From Candidatus Kaelpia aquatica (lineage in GTDB: Bacteria; Omnitrophota; Gorgyraeia; Kaelpiales; Kaelpiaceae), in contig JAVCCU010000038.1 in the NCBI GenBank assembly GCA_030765335.1, positions 1 to 53,877 of the forward strand: 53,877 nt of DNA, read 5' to 3'. How positions within the stretch are numbered: position 1 is the stretch's first letter; the number at the start of each line of letters is the position of its first letter. Shown in pieces: positions 19,076 to 27,586 of this stretch. A program made the translations under genes and the position numbers. The notes below the pieces were generated by a model that was given only the letters and a program-made list of their open reading frames with translations, was not told the DNA's origin and did not search any database.

Positions 19076-20461
19076 TTATAGATCGGAAGACTCTAGCAGA
19101 ATCTCCCACTCCTTTAACCTCTTTAAAAGATACCTCGGGTTAGTAGAACAGTTGGTCTCTTTTCTCTTTAGAGACTTATTGACATTAAAAAAATTATCTA
19201 TCTTTACATCCTGGCCTAATATTTTAGCTACTTCCTCTCTCTCTAAGTCAGCTATATTACTTTTGCTTTCTTCCGCCTTCTTCAAAAGGCTACCTACCCT
19301 CTGATGAGCCTCTTTATGAGAGAGGCCACATTTAATAAGTTCGTCCGAAATATCTGTCAAATAAAACTTCTCGTCTTTTAACAGCTCTAAAGCCCTCTCT
19401 TTATCTAAATATGTATTCAAGATAACTATGTCAATAGCATCTAAAACAGCTGTGGTCGTAAGATATGATGATAAAAGCGCCTTTTTATCTAGCTGTAAAT
19501 CGCGATTATAGGATGTTGGAAGACCTTTTAATATACCAGCCATAGAGACATAAGCTGCTAAAGCTTCAGAGGAGTAAGACCTTATCAGCTCTACCGGATC
19601 AGGGTTTTTCTTCTGCGGCATCAAGCTTGAGCCAGTAGTGACCTTATCCGAAAAATATACTATCCCATATCCTGGGCTATTGTATATTATCAGATCTTCT
19701 GCAAGCCTGCTCAAATGCAGGAGAAGGGTGAGATTAGCATTAAGATACTCCAAGATAAAGTCTCTATCTGAAACCATATCGATGCTGTTCTTACCTACAT
19801 TTTTAAATCCAAGCTCTTTTCTTAGCTTATCTCTATTTAATTTAAAATTGCTGCCAGCAAGAGCACCGCTGCCCAAAGGCAATAGACTTACACCATCAAG
19901 GCAATTAATCAACCTTTTCTTATCTCTTTGAAGCTGCTCCACAAAAGATAGCAACCAATGTCCAAACAATACTGGCTGAGCATATTGAAGATGAGTAAAC
20001 CCCGGAATAGCTGAGCCGCTATACTTCCTTATTTTCTTTAGAAAACTCTTTTGTAGTTTAGTAATAAGTTCAATCTCTTCATGTATAGCATCGAGTGAAA
20101 ACATCCTCATGACAGTAACAACCTGTTCATTCCTGCTTTTACCAGCATGAATCTTATCTACTAGAGAAGAGACCTTTCCCCTCAACAAAGAATAAAAGAA
20201 AGAGTGTATATCCTCTTCTTTAAAATCTATCTCTATCTTTCCATCAGAATACTCTTTTAAGAGCTCTTTTATAGCCTTCTTGATAGAGCCCTTCTCTTTT
20301 TGAGTTATCACTTTAAGACTCTGTAGTTCATCTACCCAGGCAATATTAGAATAAGCCTCATATTCGAATAAAAACCAATCATAATCAATGCTCTTAGTAA
20401 AATCTAGAATAACAGGATCTAGGCCTTCTTTAAATCTTCCGCCCCATAATTTCTCTTTCAT
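19076..20461 (-). CDS. argH: argininosuccinate lyase
   Basis: ArgH splits argininosuccinate into arginine and fumarate, the last arginine step. The 461 residues match the family. The opening LWGGRFKEG, the helix SRNEQVVTVMR and the superfamily signature GSSLMPQKKNPD are all present. Four bases separate it from argG, so the two are translated from one message. Confidence 0.97.
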   Translation of the reverse strand: MKEKLWGGRFKEGLDPVILDFTKSIDYDWFLFEYEAYSNIAWVDELQSLKVITQKEKGSIKKAIKELLKEYSDGKIEIDFKEEDIHSFFYSLLRGKVSSLVDKIHAGKSRNEQVVTVMRMFSLDAIHEEIELITKLQKSFLKKIRKYSGSAIPGFTHLQYAQPVLFGHWLLSFVEQLQRDKKRLINCLDGVSLLPLGSGALAGSNFKLNRDKLRKELGFKNVGKNSIDMVSDRDFILEYLNANLTLLLHLSRLAEDLIIYNSPGYGIVYFSDKVTTGSSLMPQKKNPDPVELIRSYSSEALAAYVSMAGILKGLPTSYNRDLQLDKKALLSSYLTTTAVLDAIDIVILNTYLDKERALELLKDEKFYLTDISDELIKCGLSHKEAHQRVGSLLKKAEESKSNIADLEREEVAKILGQDVKIDNFFNVNKSLKRKETNCSTNPRYLLKRLKEWEILLESSDL

Positions 20462-20465
20462 ATCA

Positions 20466-21638
20466 TTACCTCATGTAGGATTGAGACCATATTTTTATAA
20501 AACCCTCAGCTGCCTTGTGTTCAAATTTATCTTTATCGGTATACGTAGCCATACTATAGCTGTATTTTGAATTCTTAGACTCTCTCCCTGTAACTTTAAT
20601 ATTACCCTTATACAACTTTAACTTTATCTTTCCATTGACGGAGTTTTGCGTAAAATCAACAAAGCTATCTAGAGCCTCTCTCAAAGGTGTAAACCAGAGG
20701 CCATAATAGATCAACTCTGCATATTTACTAGAGATAGAGCTCTTAAAATGGGAGAGCTCTCTATCTAGAACCAGAGATTCCAGCTCTCTGTGAGCAAAGT
20801 ATAACACCGTAGCAGCGGGAGACTCATATACCTCTCTGCTTTTTATTCCAACTAATCTATTCTCTACCATATCCACTCTACCTATGCCATGCCTGCCGGC
20901 TATCTTATTAAGTGCACCGACTATCTCAACCGCAGACAGCTTCTTAGAGTTTAAGCCTACAGGTCTTCCTTTTTTAAACTCAATCTCTATATGCTCTGCC
21001 TTACCGGGAGTCTTATCCAGAGAATTTGTAAGCATAAATATATCCTCCGGAGCTTCCTTATCTATCTCTTCAAGCACCCCACACTCAATACTTAAGCCCC
21101 AGAGGTTTCTATCAATGCTATAAGTGGATTCTTTAATCTCTATCGGAATTCTCTTTAGCTTTGCATATTCAATCTCATCTTCTCTGCTCTTAAGCTCCCA
21201 AATTCTTAAGGGAGCGACTATCTCAATTTTTGGAGCCAAAACCTTTACGGCAACTTCAAACCTAACCTGATCATTACCCTTCCCGGTACAACCATGGGCT
21301 ATAGCCTGAGCCTTCTCTTGTTTTGCAATATCCACAAGATGCTCAGCAATAAGCGGCCTGGATAGAGCAGTAGCCAGATAATATCTATTTTCATATAAGG
21401 CCTCAGCCTTAAGAGCACTAAAGGCATAGTTTTCGATAAACTCTTTTTTTAAATCCCTGAATATAACCTTTTTAGCTCCTGCCTTCTTGGCTCTCCTAAG
21501 GACAGAATCAAAATTTTTCTTTCCCTGACCAACATCAGCACTAAAGGTAATTACTTCATATCCTTTATCTATCAACCAAGGAATAGCAACAGATGTATCA
21601 AGACCCCCTGAATATGCCAGAACTATTTTTTTAGCCAC
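20466..21638 (-). CDS. argG: argininosuccinate synthase
   Basis: ArgG joins citrulline and aspartate using ATP. The protein has 390 residues with the PP-loop AYSGGLDTSV at the N-terminus, HGCTGKGNDQVRFE in the middle and the citrulline-binding ESPAAT region later. I start at GTG 21638, because TTGGAGG lies just upstream and provides the ribosome site; the TTG at 21650 in that same stretch cannot also be the start. It heads the 12-gene operon running to nadX. Confidence 0.96.
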   Translation of the reverse strand: MAKKIVLAYSGGLDTSVAIPWLIDKGYEVITFSADVGQGKKNFDSVLRRAKKAGAKKVIFRDLKKEFIENYAFSALKAEALYENRYYLATALSRPLIAEHLVDIAKQEKAQAIAHGCTGKGNDQVRFEVAVKVLAPKIEIVAPLRIWELKSREDEIEYAKLKRIPIEIKESTYSIDRNLWGLSIECGVLEEIDKEAPEDIFMLTNSLDKTPGKAEHIEIEFKKGRPVGLNSKKLSAVEIVGALNKIAGRHGIGRVDMVENRLVGIKSREVYESPAATVLYFAHRELESLVLDRELSHFKSSISSKYAELIYYGLWFTPLREALDSFVDFTQNSVNGKIKLKLYKGNIKVTGRESKNSKYSYSMATYTDKDKFEHKAAEGFIKIWSQSYMR

Positions 21639-21653
21639 AATATCCTCCAATTA

Positions 21654-21682
21654 TTTAGAACAACATAATACCTGAAAAACAA
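21654..21682 (-). promoter_or_regulatory. candidate promoter of the argG operon
   Basis: On the minus strand, TTGTTT (21677-21682) and TCTAAA (21654-21659) are spaced by 17 bases upstream of the argG ribosome site. The match is moderate. No riboswitch or attenuator structure is visible in the short leader. Confidence 0.35.
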
Positions 21683-21749
21683 CCCTTTTTCTATTCCAAA
21701 AACAATATTTTTCCCATGCTATAATCATACTACCATATATAATATTAAA

Positions 21750-21929
21750 ATGCTCAGCTGTATTCCCAAAATCAAAGAACATAAGTACAAATTATTTCTC
21801 TTAGTGATTATACTCTTCCATCTATGCACAAACATTATATGGATTAATGCTAACACCTACCTTGAGATGATAGAAGAGATAGGGCATATCGGAGAGATTA
21901 CTAACATCTATAGTTATCTTAAAATATAA
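21750..21929 (+). pseudogene. relic of a GT-C (ArnT/PMT-like) glycosyltransferase N-terminus
   Basis: A 59-codon open frame. It has one hydrophobic helix followed by a stretch (TNIIWINANTYLE, then EEIGH) that resembles the first helix and first loop of PMT_2-type membrane glycosyltransferases, where an acidic pair followed by His is common. It stops at a TAA with no catalytic core after it. No ribosome site is apparent. It faces the similar fragment at 21914-22168. It is either a decayed remnant or chance; the resemblance is judged by eye. Confidence 0.35.
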
Positions 21930-22168
21930 TAAAGAGGTATAAGTGTTAAATAGCACAGGAGTGGGTATACATTATTGACGTTAAATAGCTCAGTCATAAA
22001 CTCAGGTAATAGATTTTTAGACTGCTCAAAAAGATACAAGCTGTGTGAAAAGTAGAGCCCGTAGCGTCCTACCGGAGGGATATCATCTATTGTGAGAATA
22101 ATAAAGTTATTCAGTAGGTGAAACGTAACTATGAGAAAGAGGATTAAAAAAACTGTTTTCCCGGACAT
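21914..22168 (-). pseudogene. truncated GT-C glycosyltransferase-like membrane fragment
   Basis: An 84-codon open frame with an N-terminal membrane helix, a loop starting ...IDDIPPVGRYG, and a second helix near YPLLCYLTLIPLYYIL. This is how the first 80 or so residues of GT39/PMT_2-type transferases look; the full-length GT39 gene at 32299-34023 has the same helix-loop-helix plan. It ends before any further helices. It lies ten bases after the argF stop codon. The stretch 21639-22178 holds this, the facing relic and the argG promoter, and nothing else I can identify. Confidence 0.45.
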
Positions 22169-22178
22169 TAAAGAAAAT

Positions 22179-23093
22179 TCACATTTTAGATAAAATCTTA
22201 ATCAAAATAGCCTTATGCATATGGAGTCTGTTTTCAGCTTGATCAAATACTATGGAGTTTTCAGAGTCAATGACATCATCTGTTATCTCCTCCCCTCTAT
22301 GCGCAGGCAAGCAATGCATCACGCAGCACTTCTTTCCTGAGTTTTTAAGTAAATCCTTATTGATTTGATAGGATTCAAAAACCTTTTTTCTATCTAACTG
22401 CTCTTCTTCCCAGCCCATAGAAGTCCAAGCATCTGTGTATATAAAATCTGCATCTCTCACAGCATCTTGAGGTGAATTAAGTATCTCCACCCTTAAATTA
22501 TCTTTATTTAACTCTTCCAATTCAACTCTGTAGTCTTTCTTCTTAGGCTCATAACCGAGAGGTGTTGCAATAGACAGTTTGAACTTCAAAGCTGCCGCTG
22601 CCTGTATAAGTGAATTACACACATTATTACCGTCACCGATGAAAGCAATTTTAAAATTATCCAGACTTCCGACTCTTTCAGTTATAGTCAGAAGATCGCT
22701 TAAAATTTGACAAGGGTGTTCTGTATCAGTTAGAGCATTAACGACAGGTACTGAAGAAAACTGTGCAAACCTTAAAAGATCTTTTTGTTTAAAAGTTCTT
22801 ATAATAGAACAATGGACATACCTTGAAAGCACCTCCGCCATGTCTTTGAGAGATTCGCGCTTACCGAACCCGACTGAACTATCTCCTAAATATGAATAAC
22901 TGCCCCCTAGTTCTGCTATGGCAACTTCAAAGCTAACCTTTGTTCTCAGAGAAGGCTTATCAAATAAAAGAACGGCGCTCTTACCTCTAAGTATATTCTC
23001 CTGCCTTCTATTCTTTTTAAGAGTTTTTGCAATACTGATAAACTCTATTATATCTTCCTTGTTTAAATCATTGATGCTTAAAAGATGGTTCAT
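22179..23093 (-). CDS. argF: ornithine carbamoyltransferase
   Basis: ArgF makes citrulline from ornithine and carbamoyl phosphate. The 304 residues include the carbamoyl-phosphate loop KPSLRTKVSFE (S-L-R-T, a known variant of S-T-R-T), HPCQILSDL, the ornithine-binding TDAWTSMGWE and the HCLPAHRGEE signature. These favour ornithine over aspartate as substrate. It overlaps argD by four bases and ends the argD-argF unit. Confidence 0.96.
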   Translation of the reverse strand: MNHLLSINDLNKEDIIEFISIAKTLKKNRRQENILRGKSAVLLFDKPSLRTKVSFEVAIAELGGSYSYLGDSSVGFGKRESLKDMAEVLSRYVHCSIIRTFKQKDLLRFAQFSSVPVVNALTDTEHPCQILSDLLTITERVGSLDNFKIAFIGDGNNVCNSLIQAAAALKFKLSIATPLGYEPKKKDYRVELEELNKDNLRVEILNSPQDAVRDADFIYTDAWTSMGWEEEQLDRKKVFESYQINKDLLKNSGKKCCVMHCLPAHRGEEITDDVIDSENSIVFDQAENRLHMHKAILIKILSKM

Positions 23094-24277
23094 TGCTGCA
23101 CTCCTTCTAACGCTTCATCTAATATTGCAATAGCCTTATCTATCTCCTTTTTACTGATATTCAGAGCCGGCAAAAACCTTAGGATATTACCCTGGGTTAA
23201 ATTAATCAAGAGCCTATTGGCAAGGCAGCCCTCAAAAATCTCCTTGCCTTTATCTTTAACCTCCATAGCTACCATAAAACCTAAACCTCTAACATTATCT
23301 ATTAAATCATATTTCTCCTTTAAATCTAGCAGTCTATCTTTAAAGTATTTACTTATATTGTTTACATTATTAAGCAGTTTTTTGCTCATTATAGTATCTA
23401 TAACGGCTAGAGCCGCTTTACACACGATAGGACTTCCGCCAAAAGTAGAAGCATGCATTCCAGGCTTAATACAATCAGCAACCTTATCTTTGGCAAAAAC
23501 AACACCCATAGGAACTCCCCCGCCAATACCTTTTGCTAAAGTAACTATATCAGGCTCAATGTCAAAATTCTGATATGCAAACCATTTTCCGGTTCTGCCC
23601 ATTCCTGTCTGAACCTCATCAGCAATAAATAGTACATCCCGCTCATTGCAAAACTTTTTTATTCTCTGAATATAGTCGTAATCGGCAACATTTACACCGC
23701 CTTCACCTTGAACTAGCTCTAACATAATCGCTACGGTCTCATCGTCGACACTGCTTTTGAGAACCTCAAAATCATTAAAAGGAACATGAGTAAAACCTGT
23801 AAGCATAGGCTCAAAGCCTTTTTTATATTTTCCCTGCCCTGTAGCAGAGAGAGTGGCCAAAGTTCTGCCATGAAAAGAGCCGTTCATCGTAATGATCTTA
23901 TACCTCTTACCTGATCCATATAGTCTAGCTAGCTTAAAAGCTCCTTCATTAGCTTCTGCTCCTGAATTGCAGAAAAAAACCTTGGCATCAATCTGCGCTA
24001 TCTTAACTATCTTTTGAGCAAGTTTAGCTTGAAGATGATTGTAATAATTGTTGGATATATGCATTATCTTCCCAGCTTGATTTCTAACATGAGATACAAC
24101 CTTGGAAGGAGAATGCCCCAAAATAGAGACACCCCAGCCTGGGAATAAATCTAAATACTCGTTCTGCTCTAAATCCCATACCCGAGACCCTCTTCCCTTT
24201 ACAAGAGAGATGGGAAGATGAGTATATGTGTTCATGATATACTTAGAATATAATCGTTCAACATCTTTATTCTTCAT
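23090..24277 (-). CDS. argD: acetylornithine aminotransferase
   Basis: ArgD makes N-acetylornithine from the semialdehyde, using glutamate as amino donor. The 395-residue class III PLP enzyme has FFCNSGAEANEGA at about 101-113, FIADEVQTGMGRTG at about 217-230 and the PLP lysine K249 in LAKGIGGG. An AGAGG site precedes the ATG and a strong promoter lies just upstream. Some ArgD enzymes also act on succinyl-diaminopimelate, but dapL makes that unnecessary here. Confidence 0.94.
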   Translation of the reverse strand: MKNKDVERLYSKYIMNTYTHLPISLVKGRGSRVWDLEQNEYLDLFPGWGVSILGHSPSKVVSHVRNQAGKIMHISNNYYNHLQAKLAQKIVKIAQIDAKVFFCNSGAEANEGAFKLARLYGSGKRYKIITMNGSFHGRTLATLSATGQGKYKKGFEPMLTGFTHVPFNDFEVLKSSVDDETVAIMLELVQGEGGVNVADYDYIQRIKKFCNERDVLFIADEVQTGMGRTGKWFAYQNFDIEPDIVTLAKGIGGGVPMGVVFAKDKVADCIKPGMHASTFGGSPIVCKAALAVIDTIMSKKLLNNVNNISKYFKDRLLDLKEKYDLIDNVRGLGFMVAMEVKDKGKEIFEGCLANRLLINLTQGNILRFLPALNISKKEIDKAIAILDEALEGVQQ

Positions 24278-24303
24278 AAAAACCTCTCTTTCTTAAGAGA
24301 TTT

Positions 24304-24332
24304 ATTATACGTAAGATATACTAAAATGGCAA
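24304..24332 (-). promoter_or_regulatory. promoter of argD-argF
   Basis: On the minus strand, TTGCCA (24327-24332) and a perfect TATAAT (24304-24309) are spaced by 17 bases. This is one of the best sigma-70 matches in the window and places the start of transcription near 24297, about 20 bases ahead of argD. Confidence 0.7.
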
Positions 24333-24366
24333 ACCATAACTTAAACAGTGTAGAGATAAGCAGATA

Positions 24367-24693
24367 TTAATACTTATCTTTAATCAGCATCCAGAAAGAA
24401 TGCTGATAGGATATGAGCGAATATTTATTATCTTGCTGAGGAATCTTTAATATTCCAACAATCTTCCACTTGAAAAGTTTTCTTTTGCTCTGAATATTCT
24501 TATAGACATACATTTGAGGTTTAAAGCTGTACTCATATACAGGCTCTCTATCTTCGTGGCTTAAAAGCACATTGTAAGAACTACTCCTGCGAGAATAGAC
24601 CCAGACTCCATCTTCAGATACTTTCTCTGTAACTCTGACCTTCCTATTGTCGGTCTTAGGCTGAGTCTGTTTTGCAAATGTTATACTATGCAT
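24367..24693 (-). CDS. small protein of unknown function
   Basis: A 108-residue basic protein that I do not recognise. It has no signal peptide or membrane helix. It is rich in Lys, Tyr and Ser, with aromatic stretches such as VWVYSRRSSSYNV and HSFWMLI in a strand-like pattern. A GGAGGAG ribosome site stands ahead of the ATG, which supports real translation. It starts three bases after the stop of the upstream small gene, so the two form a unit. Confidence 0.6.
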   Translation of the reverse strand: MHSITFAKQTQPKTDNRKVRVTEKVSEDGVWVYSRRSSSYNVLLSHEDREPVYEYSFKPQMYVYKNIQSKRKLFKWKIVGILKIPQQDNKYSLISYQHSFWMLIKDKY

Positions 24694-24696
24694 TTT

Positions 24697-24999
24697 CTAA
24701 CTCTCCTCCATCTCTGATATGTAACCATGAGACCAGCAGCTTCTGCGTACAGCCTCAAGATGCTGCGGAGAACCAGGTATAAACACTTTTTCCTTTAATC
24801 CTTTACCAGCTCTGTCAGGAATACTCACACGATAAGGACTAAAGAGAATATCCATAAGATCTCCATCTTTTTTACCTTTAAAAGACATCTCTTTCTCTTT
24901 TATCTCCAGCGTACCGCTGAAACCTCCCTTAGTATATATTACGACTACATCGTCCTTCCCCAGTCTCTCTTTCTGAATCTTGTAAAATTTTACTTTCAT
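24697..24999 (-). CDS. small protein of unknown function
   Basis: A 100-residue protein without recognised domains. The N-terminal half looks like alternating beta strands (VVVIYTKGGFSGTLEI, then EMSFKG). The C-terminal half has a helix with QHLEAVRRSCW. No membrane or export signal is seen. The open frame extends 12 codons further upstream, but the ATG at 24999 has an excellent AAGGAGG site, so I start there. It is paired with the small gene at 24367-24693. The upstream gap 25000-25188 shows only an A/T-rich inverted repeat. Confidence 0.65.
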   Translation of the reverse strand: MKVKFYKIQKERLGKDDVVVIYTKGGFSGTLEIKEKEMSFKGKKDGDLMDILFSPYRVSIPDRAGKGLKEKVFIPGSPQHLEAVRRSCWSHGYISEMEES

Positions 25000-25139
25000 C
25001 TTATACCTCCTTAGTTTACACCTTGTATTAAACAAATTTCATGCCAAGAAGAAGATATAAAAACAAATATCTCTAACTAATTGAAACAAAAGAGGAAACA
25101 GAAAATACCTATTGTATGATATTAAAAAAAAGGGGATAA

Positions 25140-25166
25140 TTAACAAAAAAATGCAACTTTTGTTAA
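25140..25166 (-). terminator. A/T-rich inverted repeat after recR, possible terminator
   Basis: A 9-base inverted repeat, TTAACAAAA/TTTTGTTAA, with a 9-base loop lies just beyond the recR stop. The stem is almost all A-T pairs, so its stability is low. It may end the dnaX-recR transcript; the evidence is only its symmetry and position. Confidence 0.35.
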
Positions 25167-25188
25167 AATAATAAAAAGAGTGAAGAAA

Positions 25189-25788
25189 TCAGAGAATCTC
25201 TCTTCGCCCTTTAAAAGCTTCCTGCAGCGTATTCCTATCTATGAATTCCAAATCTGCTCCAACCGGTAAGCCCATGCCGATACGTGAAACTTTCCTACCT
25301 AAAGGCTTAAGCAGTTTCATGATGTAATGGGCTGTGGATTCACCTTCTGCATCAGCATCGGTCGATATAATAATCTCTTTTATAGCAAAGTTGGACTTAA
25401 CATAACAGAAAAGTTCATTCAGTTTTATATCTTCAATTCCTACGCCGTCCAAAGGCGAAAGCGCACCCAGAAGAACAAAGTATTTACCCTTAAAACACCC
25501 TGCCTTCTCAATAGACATCAAATCTTTTGGCTCCTCAACAACGCAAAGAAGAGAACTGTCTCTGCTTCCATTCTTGCAGATATCACAGAGATTATCCTCA
25601 GTAAGGTTATTACACTGCTTGCAGTTAGACACCCTCTCCTTAAGATACTTCATAGAATCCACTAAGTCATCTACTTCGTTAGACTTCATATCTAATACAT
25701 GAAAAGCATAGCGCTCTGCAGTCTTTCTACCCACGCCGGGAAATTTAACAAATTTTTCGATTAAGCTATTAAGCAGTTCAAACTTCAT
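25189..25788 (-). CDS. recR: recombination protein RecR
   Basis: RecR works with RecO and RecF to load RecA at DNA gaps. The 199 residues show the helix-hairpin-helix FPGVGRKTAERYAFH at about 17-31, a C4 zinc finger (C56, C59, C68, C71), and a Toprim domain with CVVEEPKDL and STDADAEGESTA. The size matches the family. It overlaps dnaX by 11 bases, a pairing common across bacteria. Confidence 0.97.
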   Translation of the reverse strand: MKFELLNSLIEKFVKFPGVGRKTAERYAFHVLDMKSNEVDDLVDSMKYLKERVSNCKQCNNLTEDNLCDICKNGSRDSSLLCVVEEPKDLMSIEKAGCFKGKYFVLLGALSPLDGVGIEDIKLNELFCYVKSNFAIKEIIISTDADAEGESTAHYIMKLLKPLGRKVSRIGMGLPVGADLEFIDRNTLQEAFKGRREIL

Positions 25789-27439
25789 TATTCCTGGGTA
25801 TCACTTTAAGGACTTTGGCATTAAATAATTTGGAGATCTTTTTTATATTTGGATTTTTTAATATCTCCTGAATTTTCTTTTTATTATCAACAACAACTAC
25901 CTTATTATAAAGATATTTCAATCTGATCTTTCTACCCGACTTTAAAGAGATTGAATCTTCAATAATTCTCCTGTTCTCATCTATTAGTTCACACTGGAAA
26001 TCAGAATCAATTTTAACCTCAACAATAATATTGTCAGATTCAAAAGATTTAACCTCAGAACCTTCTAAGTAGGAAGCGAGGTAGAGCTTTGTATCTTTTA
26101 AGCCTTTAATTACATCTCGCCAGATCTCTTCAATCTTCTGAAAACTTAATGCTTCACTATTATTTTTCGATTCAGAATCATTTTTTTTAAAACTGCTATC
26201 ATCCTGAGAGAGCGATGCTTCAATTACTTTTTTTTTAACCGGGATATTTAACTGCAGTTTGGGTTTAACCGGAGGCAATGTTTGCTCTTTGACACTCCGC
26301 CTCTCTTTTAAATCATTATCTAAAATCTGATTAAAAACTATTTGATATTTAGATCTACTGCATATCTTTAAAAGACCTACTTCGACCAAGACTCTTGGAG
26401 ATGAAACAATCTTTGCTCTATTTTGAAGCTCACTGAGCAACTCTAATATAAAAATTAATTCCTCTTTACTTAGCTGCTCAGATTGCTCTTTGGCTTTATC
26501 TAAATCTACAGCTATAGCTCCAACCGTAAAATCAGTAGAGCCTAGGATTTTGCAATGGAGTATAGCTCTAAAATAAGAGAGCAGGCTTTCGATTATAGTG
26601 GGGATCTCTCTACCTTCAGAGAGCAACCTATCTAATATTGTAAAGCTATCACTGACATCGGATCTTATTAAACTCTGTATAAAATCATACAATATAGCCG
26701 TTTCAATGACTCCCAAAAAATCTTTGACCATCTCTATTTTAAGCTTCTGCCCTTTTGCAACACATATAAGCTGATCTAATAAAGATTCCCCGTCTCGCAA
26801 GCTACCTCCGGCAGATCCTGCTATCACAAGAACAGCTTCGGGCTCAAATCCTATCTTCTCTTGAGTCAATATATCAATAAGTTTATCTTTTATTGCAGTT
26901 ACAGAGAACGGTTTAAAATCAAATCTCTGGCAACGCGAAATGATAGTAACTGGAACCTTATTAGGCTGGGTCGTTGCAAAGATAAACTTAACATGCTCTG
27001 GTGGCTCTTCTAATGTCTTAAGAAGAGCATTGAAAGCAGCCTCTGTCAACATATGGACCTCATCTATTATATATATTTTAAATTTAGATTGAGCCGGCTT
27101 TAATTTAACATTTTCACGCAGATCACGAACCTGGTCTATCCCCCTGTTGGAAGCCCCGTCAATCTCTAAAACATCAAGGCTGCTCCCTTCTTTTATCTGA
27201 AGACAATTGCCGCATTTAAGACAAGGGTTTGGAAGGAGAGATTCTTTGCAGTTTAATGCTTTTGCCAAAACACGGGCTGTCGTAGTCTTACCTACCCCTC
27301 GAGGACCTGCAAAAAGATAGGCATGAGAAACTCTATCAAGCTTAATTGCATTCTTTAATATTTCAACAATATGGTCTTGAGCAGCTATATCATCGAAATT
27401 CTGAGGACGCCACTTTCTTGCTAAGGCTAAATAACTCAA
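25778..27439 (-). CDS. dnaX: DNA polymerase III subunit tau (and possibly gamma)
   Basis: DnaX is the clamp-loader ATPase that also links the polymerases at the fork. The 553-residue tau form has Walker A GPRGVGKT at 45-52, zinc cysteines C64, C73, C76 and C79, the DEVH box at 126-129 and LLKTLEEPPEHV. The C-terminal tau region begins around residue 370. The start is TTG with GGGAG upstream. Two poly-A runs (A9 at codons 402-404, A8 at 418-420) could allow slippage to a shorter gamma-like product. It sits between tRNA-Ser and recR. Confidence 0.95.
   Translation of the reverse strand: MSYLALARKWRPQNFDDIAAQDHIVEILKNAIKLDRVSHAYLFAGPRGVGKTTTARVLAKALNCKESLLPNPCLKCGNCLQIKEGSSLDVLEIDGASNRGIDQVRDLRENVKLKPAQSKFKIYIIDEVHMLTEAAFNALLKTLEEPPEHVKFIFATTQPNKVPVTIISRCQRFDFKPFSVTAIKDKLIDILTQEKIGFEPEAVLVIAGSAGGSLRDGESLLDQLICVAKGQKLKIEMVKDFLGVIETAILYDFIQSLIRSDVSDSFTILDRLLSEGREIPTIIESLLSYFRAILHCKILGSTDFTVGAIAVDLDKAKEQSEQLSKEELIFILELLSELQNRAKIVSSPRVLVEVGLLKICSRSKYQIVFNQILDNDLKERRSVKEQTLPPVKPKLQLNIPVKKKVIEASLSQDDSSFKKNDSESKNNSEALSFQKIEEIWRDVIKGLKDTKLYLASYLEGSEVKSFESDNIIVEVKIDSDFQCELIDENRRIIEDSISLKSGRKIRLKYLYNKVVVVDNKKKIQEILKNPNIKKISKLFNAKVLKVIPRNNEV
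26181..26188 (-). other. A8 run in dnaX, possible slippage site
   Basis: Eight A residues in the dnaX message cover codons 418-419 and part of 420 (Lys-Lys-Asn). Adding one A, or a -1 ribosomal shift, puts a TGA immediately after the run and would end the protein at 420 residues. Confidence 0.4.
26228..26236 (-). other. A9 run in dnaX, possible slippage site
   Basis: Nine A residues form codons 402-404 (Lys-Lys-Lys). A gained A or a -1 shift gives Ser-Asn-stop straight after, a product of 406 residues. Thermus thermophilus dnaX uses a nine-A run to make gamma by slippage, so the length and place are suggestive. Function here is inferred. Confidence 0.45.
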
Positions 27440-27487
27440 AGTATCTCCCTCTCTATATAAAAACTTTTTGCAAATTTATTACTAATA

Positions 27488-27579
27488 TGGCGGAGAGGCC
27501 GGGATTTGAACCCGGGGACCCTTTTTACAGGGTCAACCGCTTAGCAGGCGGCTGCTTTCGGCCGCTCAGCCACCTCTCC
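27488..27579 (-). tRNA. tRNA-Ser(GCT)
   Basis: A 92-base class II tRNA including an encoded CCA. The acceptor stem is GGAGAGG/CCTCTCC with discriminator G, as expected for serine. The long variable arm is present, the T loop is GGTTCAAATC, and the anticodon loop CTGCTAA reads GCT (codons AGC and AGT). It lies seven bases after tadA and 48 bases before dnaX. Confidence 0.95.
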
Positions 27580-27586
27580 GTCTATT

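Noticed and set aside
22187-22202. Small palindrome at the argF 3' end
   Set aside because: It is short, A/T-only and lies within the coding end; no T tract follows that would support termination.
25327-25665. 112-codon plus-strand frame inside recR
   Set aside because: recR is complete on the minus strand with its zinc finger and Toprim motifs; the opposite frame has no ribosome site.
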